Positions 7,565 through 12,658 of a stretch of DNA of 14,761 nt are shown here, piece after piece. The stretch is from JBEKTY01 sp049515555 (lineage in GTDB: Bacteria > Planctomycetota > Planctomycetia > Pirellulales > Thermoguttaceae): assembly GCA_049515555.1 (NCBI GenBank), contig JBEKTY010000207.1:1-14761 (forward strand), given 5' to 3'. Below the pieces are notes generated by a model. The model made no database searches, had not been told where the DNA came from, and worked only from the letters and a program-made list of their open reading frames with translations. Both the position numbers and the translations under genes were made by a program. Positions within the stretch are counted from its first letter, which is position 1. Every line of letters starts with the position of its first letter.

Positions 7565-7625
7565 GTATTCCTCACGCTCCGCGTGAGGTTCTGCCGCACG
7601 GCCTCACGCGGAGCGTGAGGAATAC
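7565..7625. repeat. Nested double-hairpin element, copy B
   Basis: Perfect 24-nt arms (7565-7588 and 7602-7625) are inverted around a 13-nt spacer. Each arm contains CCTCACGC, TCC loop, GCGTGAGG, and starts with GTATT at its outer edge. Compared with copy A (5044-5097), the stem positions that differ have changed in complementary pairs. It lies between the FmdB-like gene and fusA, so it may end the dnaJ operon transcript, but it lacks a T tract. Confidence 0.9.
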
Positions 7626-7632
7626 GGTAGGG

Positions 7633-7661
7633 TTGCGTCGTGCCCGCCGGCACGGTATAAT
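7633..7661 (+). promoter_or_regulatory. Sigma70-type promoter of fusA
   Basis: TATAAT (7656-7661) is a perfect -10 box in GC-rich sequence, with TTGCGT (7633-7638) exactly 17 bp upstream as a weak -35. Transcription would start near 7668, giving a leader of about 50 nt before the fusA ATG. It begins only a few bases after double hairpin B. Confidence 0.6.
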
Positions 7662-7716
7662 AAGGGATTCTTGTGCGTTCTGGCGACCTGCGCGCGTGCC
7701 GGCGGCGTGTTTGACT

Positions 7717-9804
7717 ATGGATCTCAGCAAGCTTCGCAACATTGGAATCTCGGCCCACATCGACTCGGGCAAGACCACGCTCAGCGAGCGGATCTTGTTC
7801 TACACGGGCCGCATCCACCGCATGCAGGAAGTGCATGGCGACGGGGCCGGCGCCACCATGGACCACATGGAGCTGGAGAAGGAGCGGGGGATCACCATTA
7901 CCAGCGCCGCCACCTCGGTCGAGTGGGGCGACTCGACGATCAACCTTATCGACACCCCCGGCCACGTCGATTTCACGGTGGAGGTCGAACGGAGCCTGCG
8001 CGTGCTGGACGGCGCGATCCTGGTGCTGTGCGCCGTGGGCGGCGTGCAGGCCCAATCGTTGACCATCGACCGCCAGATGCGGCGTTACCACGTGCCACGG
8101 CTGGCCTTTATAAACAAGCTGGACCGCGCGGGCGGCGACCCGCACAAGGTGGTCGAGCAATTGCAGAGCAAGCTGGGCTGCCACGCGGTGCTGATGCAGC
8201 TTCCGATCGGCAGCGAGGCGGGGTTCGAGGGCGTGATCGACCTGGTCCGCCCCGCGGCGATCTACTTCGACGGCAACCACGGCGAGCAGGTCCGCCGCAC
8301 GGAGATCCCGGCCGACCTGGCCGAGCCGGCCCAGGCCGCCCGCCGGCACCTGTTGGAAGCCCTGTCGCTGTACAGCGACGAAATGCTGGAGCTGCTCCTG
8401 GCCGAGGAACCGGTACCGGCGGAGCTGATCGACCGCGTGGTGCGCGAGGCCGTATTGAGCCAGCAGTTGACGCCCGTCTTCCTGGGCTCGGCCTATAAGA
8501 ACAAGGGCGTGCAGCCGCTGTTGGACGCGGTGCTGCGTTACCTGCCTTCGCCGCTGGACGCGCCGGTGACGGCCCTGGCCCACGCCGAGCCGCACCAGCC
8601 GGTTCCGCTGGCCGCCGATCCGGCCAAGCCCACGGTGGCCATGGCCTTCAAGATCGTCGAGGACCCGTACGGGACGCTGACGTTCATGCGGATCTACCAG
8701 GGCGGGTTCGTCCGCGGGGGCACGTATTTCAACCAACGGACGGGCCGCAAGGAGCGCTTCAGCCGCATCGTGCGGATGCACGCCGACCAGCGGGAAGAGA
8801 TCGAGTCGGCCTCGGCCGGCGATATCGTTGCCGTGCTGGGCGTCGAGGCCGCCAGCGGCGATACCTACGCCGCGAAATATCCCTACTGCACGCTGCAAAA
8901 GATGTTCGTGCCCGAGCCGGTGATCAAGATGGCCATCGCGGCGGTCAACCGCGACGGGACCGACCGGCTGGCCAAGGCCCTGGACCGCTTCCGCCGCGAG
9001 GACCCCACGTTGCACGTCACCGGCGACGAGGAGACGGGCGAGACGCTGATCGCGGGCATGGGCGAGCTGCACCTGGAGATCTACGTCGAGCGGATTCGCC
9101 GCGAGTTCGGGGTCGAGGTCGAGGTAGGCGCGCCCAAGGTCAACTACCGCGAGGCGCCCACCCAGGCGGCCGAGTTCAATACCCGGCACCGCAAGCAGAC
9201 CGGCGGGTCGGGGCAGTACGCGCACATCGTGGGCCGCATGGAGCCCCTGCCCGAAGACGCCCCCGAGCCGTTCGAATTTGTGGACGAAGTTCGCGGCGGC
9301 CGCATCCCCCGGCAGTTCATCCCGGCCGTGGAAAAGGGCTTCCGGCAGATGGTCCACAAGGGCCCGGTGGCCGGCTACCCGGTGGTCGGACTGAAGGTCA
9401 CGCTGGAAGACGGCACGTACCACGAGGTGGACAGCTCGGACCTGGCCTTCCAGACCTGCGCCCGCACCTGCATGCGCGAGAACTTCAGCCGCACCCGGCC
9501 GGTGCTGCTGGAGCCGGTAATGAAGATCGAGATCGAGTGCCCGGGCCAGTTCCAGGGGGCGGTGGTGGGGAACCTGACGGCGCGGCGGGGCATGGTGCTG
9601 GCCACCGAGATGCAGGGCCCCACCGCCCGCATCGAGGGTGAAGTGCCCTTGGCCGAAACCTTCGGCTACGCCACCGATCTGCGGAGCCTGAGCCAGGGGC
9701 AGGGCACGTTCACCATGGAGTTCGCCCGCTATCGCCGCCTACCGCCGAGCATCGAGCGGGAAGTGATCGCCGCCCGCAAGCAGGCGGTCACGGCCGGGGC
9801 GTAA
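7717..9804 (+). CDS. fusA: Elongation factor G, EF-G1 of the spirochaete/planctomycete/mitochondrial type
   Basis: This 695-residue GTPase catalyses ribosomal translocation. GTPase motifs: AHIDSGKTT (13-21), RGIT (57-60), DTPGH (79-83), NKLD (133-136) and GSAYKNKG later; domains II to V follow to a normal length. The P-loop serine (AHIDSGKTT, not AHIDAGKTT) and stretches such as YYTGRI-like FYTGRIHRMQEVHG and AVGGVQAQSLT resemble mitochondrial EF-G1 and the spd EF-G1 group more than E. coli FusA. Bacteria with spd EF-Gs usually have a second EF-G for ribosome recycling; none is in this window. The ATG at 7717 starts the conserved MDLSKLRNIGI; no good Shine-Dalgarno precedes it. The open frame upstream to 7615 runs into double hairpin B and is not coding. 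The gene stands alone, not in an rpsL-rpsG-tuf cluster. Confidence 0.95.
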   Translation: MDLSKLRNIGISAHIDSGKTTLSERILFYTGRIHRMQEVHGDGAGATMDHMELEKERGITITSAATSVEWGDSTINLIDTPGHVDFTVEVERSLRVLDGAILVLCAVGGVQAQSLTIDRQMRRYHVPRLAFINKLDRAGGDPHKVVEQLQSKLGCHAVLMQLPIGSEAGFEGVIDLVRPAAIYFDGNHGEQVRRTEIPADLAEPAQAARRHLLEALSLYSDEMLELLLAEEPVPAELIDRVVREAVLSQQLTPVFLGSAYKNKGVQPLLDAVLRYLPSPLDAPVTALAHAEPHQPVPLAADPAKPTVAMAFKIVEDPYGTLTFMRIYQGGFVRGGTYFNQRTGRKERFSRIVRMHADQREEIESASAGDIVAVLGVEAASGDTYAAKYPYCTLQKMFVPEPVIKMAIAAVNRDGTDRLAKALDRFRREDPTLHVTGDEETGETLIAGMGELHLEIYVERIRREFGVEVEVGAPKVNYREAPTQAAEFNTRHRKQTGGSGQYAHIVGRMEPLPEDAPEPFEFVDEVRGGRIPRQFIPAVEKGFRQMVHKGPVAGYPVVGLKVTLEDGTYHEVDSSDLAFQTCARTCMRENFSRTRPVLLEPVMKIEIECPGQFQGAVVGNLTARRGMVLATEMQGPTARIEGEVPLAETFGYATDLRSLSQGQGTFTMEFARYRRLPPSIEREVIAARKQAVTAGA

Positions 9805-9824
9805 GAGCGGGGAGGAGTTGCGTT

Positions 9825-10064
9825 ATGAGCGTCGTAATACATGGCGTGGTGCGTGGCAATACCATCGAGTTGAAGCAGTCGCCGGGCGTGCCGGACGGCC
9901 AGGAAGTCGAAGTTGTGGTAAAGGTGGTGGAACCGGCGCGACCCTGGGGCGAGGGAATCGCCCGGTCGGCGGGCGCGGCCGCTGGCGTGCCCGGGTTTGA
10001 CGAAGCCTTCGCCGAAATCGAACGCGACCGGAAAGCCTCGAAGTTCCGCGAGCCCGCTCGGTGA
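9825..10064 (+). CDS. Antitoxin-like small protein (VapB-type partner of a lost PIN toxin)
   Basis: This 79-residue protein starts with a beta-rich segment, VIHGVVRGNTIELKQS-like then DGQEVEVVVKV, resembling DUF104/AF2212-type antitoxin N-termini. A PWGEGIARSAGA segment and a charged helical end follow, which would bind the toxin. A strong GGGGAGGAG (9809-9817) precedes the ATG by 7 nt. The stop codon overlaps a GTG (GTGA) that begins VSFLLDTNV, the start of a PIN/VapC toxin, which strengthens the toxin-antitoxin reading. The toxin is truncated after about nine residues, so this antitoxin is an orphan here. Family membership is by remembered pattern, not a search. Confidence 0.7.
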   Translation: MSVVIHGVVRGNTIELKQSPGVPDGQEVEVVVKVVEPARPWGEGIARSAGAAAGVPGFDEAFAEIERDRKASKFREPAR

Positions 10065-10102
10065 GCTTCCTGCTGGACACGAATGTCGAAAGTTTGCCAT
10101 GA
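10061..10102 (+). pseudogene. Truncated VapC/PIN toxin stub
   Basis: The GTG at 10061 overlaps the antitoxin stop by four bases, the usual coupling in TA operons. It encodes VSFLLDTNV, the first strand of PIN-domain ribonucleases with their first catalytic aspartate (D6), followed by four unrelated residues and a stop at 10100-10102. A normal VapC has about 130 residues, so nearly the whole toxin has been deleted. The stop overlaps the ATG of the next gene. The identification rests on only nine residues plus context. Confidence 0.5.
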
Positions 10103-10428
10103 TCGCTAACCGACAGCCGGCTGAGTGGCCCGAGAAACCGCCGCGAGTCGTGGCCGTGCGGCCATTAGACGGATACCGCGTTGAGTTGAAGTTCAGCGAG
10201 GGCACAGAGGGGGTGGTCGATTTGGAGGGTTGGTTGATCGGGGCGGGCGGTGTGTTCGCGCCTCTGGAGGATGCGGCGTTCTTCCGGCAGGTGCGGGTCA
10301 GCGCGGAAGGGGGAACCATCGAGTGGCCCAACGGCGTTGACCTCTGCCCCGACGTGCTATACAGCCGGGCCACCGGAATCCCAATCCCTTTCGCCGAACG
10401 CCAGCAGCCGGCGCCGGCCGAGTCGTGA
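10099..10428 (+). CDS. DUF2442 domain protein
   Basis: The 109-residue product contains the DUF2442 pattern: VVAVRPLDGYRVELKFSEG, VVDLEGWL, VFAPLEDAAFFRQVRV, GTIEWPNGVDLCPDVLY (each seen in this order). The domain is small and its function is unknown. It is often the second gene of a pair with DUF4160, sometimes regarded as toxin-antitoxin-like; no DUF4160 gene is present. The ATG at 10099 overlaps the stop of the VapC stub (ATGA) and has only a weak GAAAG upstream; an upstream start is unlikely because it would read through the antitoxin gene in another frame. A deletion may have joined this gene to the remains of the vapBC-like locus. Confidence 0.75.
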   Translation: MIANRQPAEWPEKPPRVVAVRPLDGYRVELKFSEGTEGVVDLEGWLIGAGGVFAPLEDAAFFRQVRVSAEGGTIEWPNGVDLCPDVLYSRATGIPIPFAERQQPAPAES

Positions 10429-10456
10429 ACGGCCGCGCCCACAGGGGAACCGACTG

Positions 10457-10528
10457 ATGGACCGGCGCACCATCACTGTTAAAGTGCTTGACGCCACTTT
10501 CGCGCAGCGCGCCCCCCTGGCGAGATGA
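10457..10528 (+). CDS. Possible 23-codon leader ORF before the ABC-F gene
   Basis: An ATG at 10457 with AGGGGA (10442-10447) upstream opens a 23-residue frame (MDRRTITVKVLDATF...) whose stop overlaps the ABC-F ATG in ATGA. AAAGTG (10481-10486) can pair with CACTTT (10495-10500) inside it. It could couple translation of the ABC-F gene or act as an attenuation leader, as known for some antibiotic-resistance ABC-F genes. It may also be a chance ORF or a gene remnant. Confidence 0.35.
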   Translation: MDRRTITVKVLDATFAQRAPLAR

Positions 10529-12373
10529 TCCTCCTCGACGCCGCAGACATCGAGAAGCGTTTTGGCCCCCAGCCGGTGCTGGACGGGCTGAGCTTGCAAT
10601 TGCGGCCCGGCGAGCGGGCCGGCCTGGTGGGTCCCAACGGCAGCGGCAAGACCACGTTGTTGCGGATTCTCGCCGGGCACGAGGAGGCCGATCGGGGCCG
10701 CGTGGAGCGCCATCCCGCGCTGCGGCTGGGCTATCTGGAGCAGCAGCCCGAGTGGCAGCCCGGCCGGACCCTGTGGGACGAAGCCCGCACGGCCTTGGCC
10801 GATCTCATCGCCCTGGAGCAGGAATCGGTGGCCGTGGCCGGGCAACTGGCCGACAGCCACGAGCCCGTCGAGCATCGCCGGCTGGCCGCCCGCTACGACC
10901 ATCTGCAGCACGAACTCCAGCAGCGTGACGCCTACAACCTGGACCATAAGATCGAGCGCGTGCTGGACGGCCTGCGCTTCCCGCGGGCCGCGTTCGCCCA
11001 GCCGGTGGAATCCCTCAGCGGCGGCGAGCAGAACCGGCTGATGCTGGCCAAGCTGCTGCTGACCGAGCCCAACGTGATGCTCTTGGACGAGCCTTCCAAC
11101 CACCTCGACATCGAGGCCACCGAGTGGCTCGAGACGTTCCTCATCGACAGCTCGGCGGCGATGATCGTCGTCAGCCACGACCGCTATTTCCTGGACCGCG
11201 TCACGCAGCGCACCTTCGAGCTCTTCCAAGGCACGGTCGAGAGCTACACAGGCAATTTCTCGGCCTATTGGCAGCAGAAGGCCGAACGGCTGCTGGTCCA
11301 GCGGCGGACCTACGAGAAGCAGCAAACGGAGATCGCCAAGACCGAGGATTTCATCCGCCGCAATCATTACGGCCAGAAGCACGCGCAGGCCGAGGATCGC
11401 CGCAAGAAGCTGGAGCGGATCGAGCGCGTGCCGCCGCCCCGCGAGATCACGGCCCCGCCGATGGGCTTCCCGCCGGCCACGCGCTCGGGCGACCTGGTGG
11501 TGCGTGCCCATGCGCTGGGCAAGGGCTACAACGTGCCCCTGTTCGCCGGCCTGGACCTGCAAATCACCCGCGGCCAGCGGTGGGGCCTGCTGGGCCCCAA
11601 CGGCTCCGGCAAGACCACCCTGCTGCGCTGCCTGCTGGGCCTGGAGCCGCCCGACGAGGGCACCGCCGAGCTCGGGCAGAGCGTGGCCTGCGCATACTTC
11701 GATCAGCACCTGGCCGGGCTGGATGAAGAACTGGCGGTGGTCGATGCCGTGGCTCGGCCCGATCGGCTGACCACCACGCAGCAGCGGCGCGACCTGTTGG
11801 CCCGCTTCGGCGTCACGGGCGACACGGCCCTGCAAACGGTCAATCGCTTAAGCGGCGGCGAGCGGTGCCGGGCCGCGCTGGCCCGACTGGCCGCCGTCGA
11901 GGCCAACTTGCTCGTGCTCGACGAGCCCACCAACCACTTGCCGGGTCCGCCTGGTGGAGGGCAATTACGACGCCTACCAGCTTGTGCTCAGCGGCCGGCC
12001 CGGGGACGCGGAGACGCGGGGACGCGGAGACACGGGGACGGGGGGACAAGTAGACGCGGGGACGCGGAGACGCGGAGGGGCGGAGACGCGGGGACGCGGG
12101 GACGCGGGGACGCGGAGACGCGGAGACTCAGGGGCCGCGGGGGCCTCGGCCAAGACCAGGCGGCGGTTCCCATTCCGAAAAATCGCCGACATCGAGAAGG
12201 AGATCTTTCGGCGGGAATCGCACATCGAGGAGATCAACCGGCAACTGGGTCGGGAGGAGACCTGCCGCGACGGCCAACTCGTCCGCCGGCTGAAATCGCA
12301 ACGGGCCGACGAGCAGGAGGCCCTTAAAACGCTTTACGCTCATTGGGAAGAAGCCAACGAGCTGAACTGGTAG
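10525..12373 (+). pseudogene. ABC-F family ATPase, broken by a frameshifting deletion in the second ATPase domain
   Basis: Soluble ABC-F proteins have two ATPase domains and act at the ribosome. NBD1 is complete: Walker A GPNGSGKTT (36-44), LSGGEQ, Walker B VMLLDEP (184-190) and H-loop SHDRYF with H218. The interdomain linker (about 245-300) is charged and helical. NBD2 has Walker A (357-365), LSGGE and LVLDEPTNHL (463-472), but directly after codon 472 (11940) the frame moves by +1. The expected 40 or so residues, including D-loop and H-loop, are missing. The other frame resumes at 11942 with RVRLVEGNYDAYQLVLSGR, crosses an 8-bp tandem array, and ends with a normal Uup-like C-terminal coiled coil (KIADIEKEIF to HWEEANELNW) at 12371-12373. 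If translated without recoding, the first frame runs to 12327 (600 residues) with a nonsense end. It could be decay, an assembly error, or phase-variable. Confidence 0.85.
12002..12129 (+). repeat. 16-copy tandem array of an 8-bp unit
   Basis: Read in eights from 12002, the sequence is units of GGGGACGC or GGAGACGC with a few point changes, 16 in all. The array lies inside the ABC-F coding region between EGNYDAYQ and the C-terminal coiled coil. Three units make eight codons, giving peptide repeats such as GDAETRGR. No unit creates a stop codon in any forward frame. Because eight is not a multiple of three, any change of one or two copies shifts the downstream reading frame. Confidence 0.9.
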
Positions 12374-12402
12374 GCCGCCGGTCGCGGGTAACCGGCCGGC
12401 CC

Positions 12403-12417
12403 AACCGCAAAGCGGTT
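12403..12417. repeat. Short hairpin after the ABC-F gene
   Basis: AACCGC (12403-12408) pairs with GCGGTT (12412-12417) around AAA, followed by AAACAA. The same stem occurs with a TTC loop at 740-754. It lies 30 nt beyond the ABC-F stop. It might contribute to transcript ending but has no T tract. The rest of 12374-12658 shows no gene or clear signal. Confidence 0.5.
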
Positions 12418-12658
12418 AAACAACATAGGCCAGGCGCTGCCGTTGCGCGCCACGATACCTCTGCACAGGCAGACGATGGCAAGTGGTCGACAATTGTGCC
12501 CAGTTGACCACACGCCTCGGCGTTCACTCGCTCTCACGACTATCGATTCCCTTGCCCAAAGACCCTGCCGCCATGGGACCAAAACTCGGTTGACCTGCGA
12601 CCCTGTTCAACTTGGAATCGGCCGACGAATGGGCTGGGGACGGCCCCCTTCCCAAATC

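Noticed and set aside
7615..7716. 34-codon N-terminal extension of fusA
   Set aside because: It starts in double hairpin B and crosses a good promoter; EF-G homology begins at 7717.
12636..12647. GGGG/CCCC hairpin downstream of the minus-strand repeat gene
   Set aside because: The stem is four pairs without a T tract; too weak to call a terminator.
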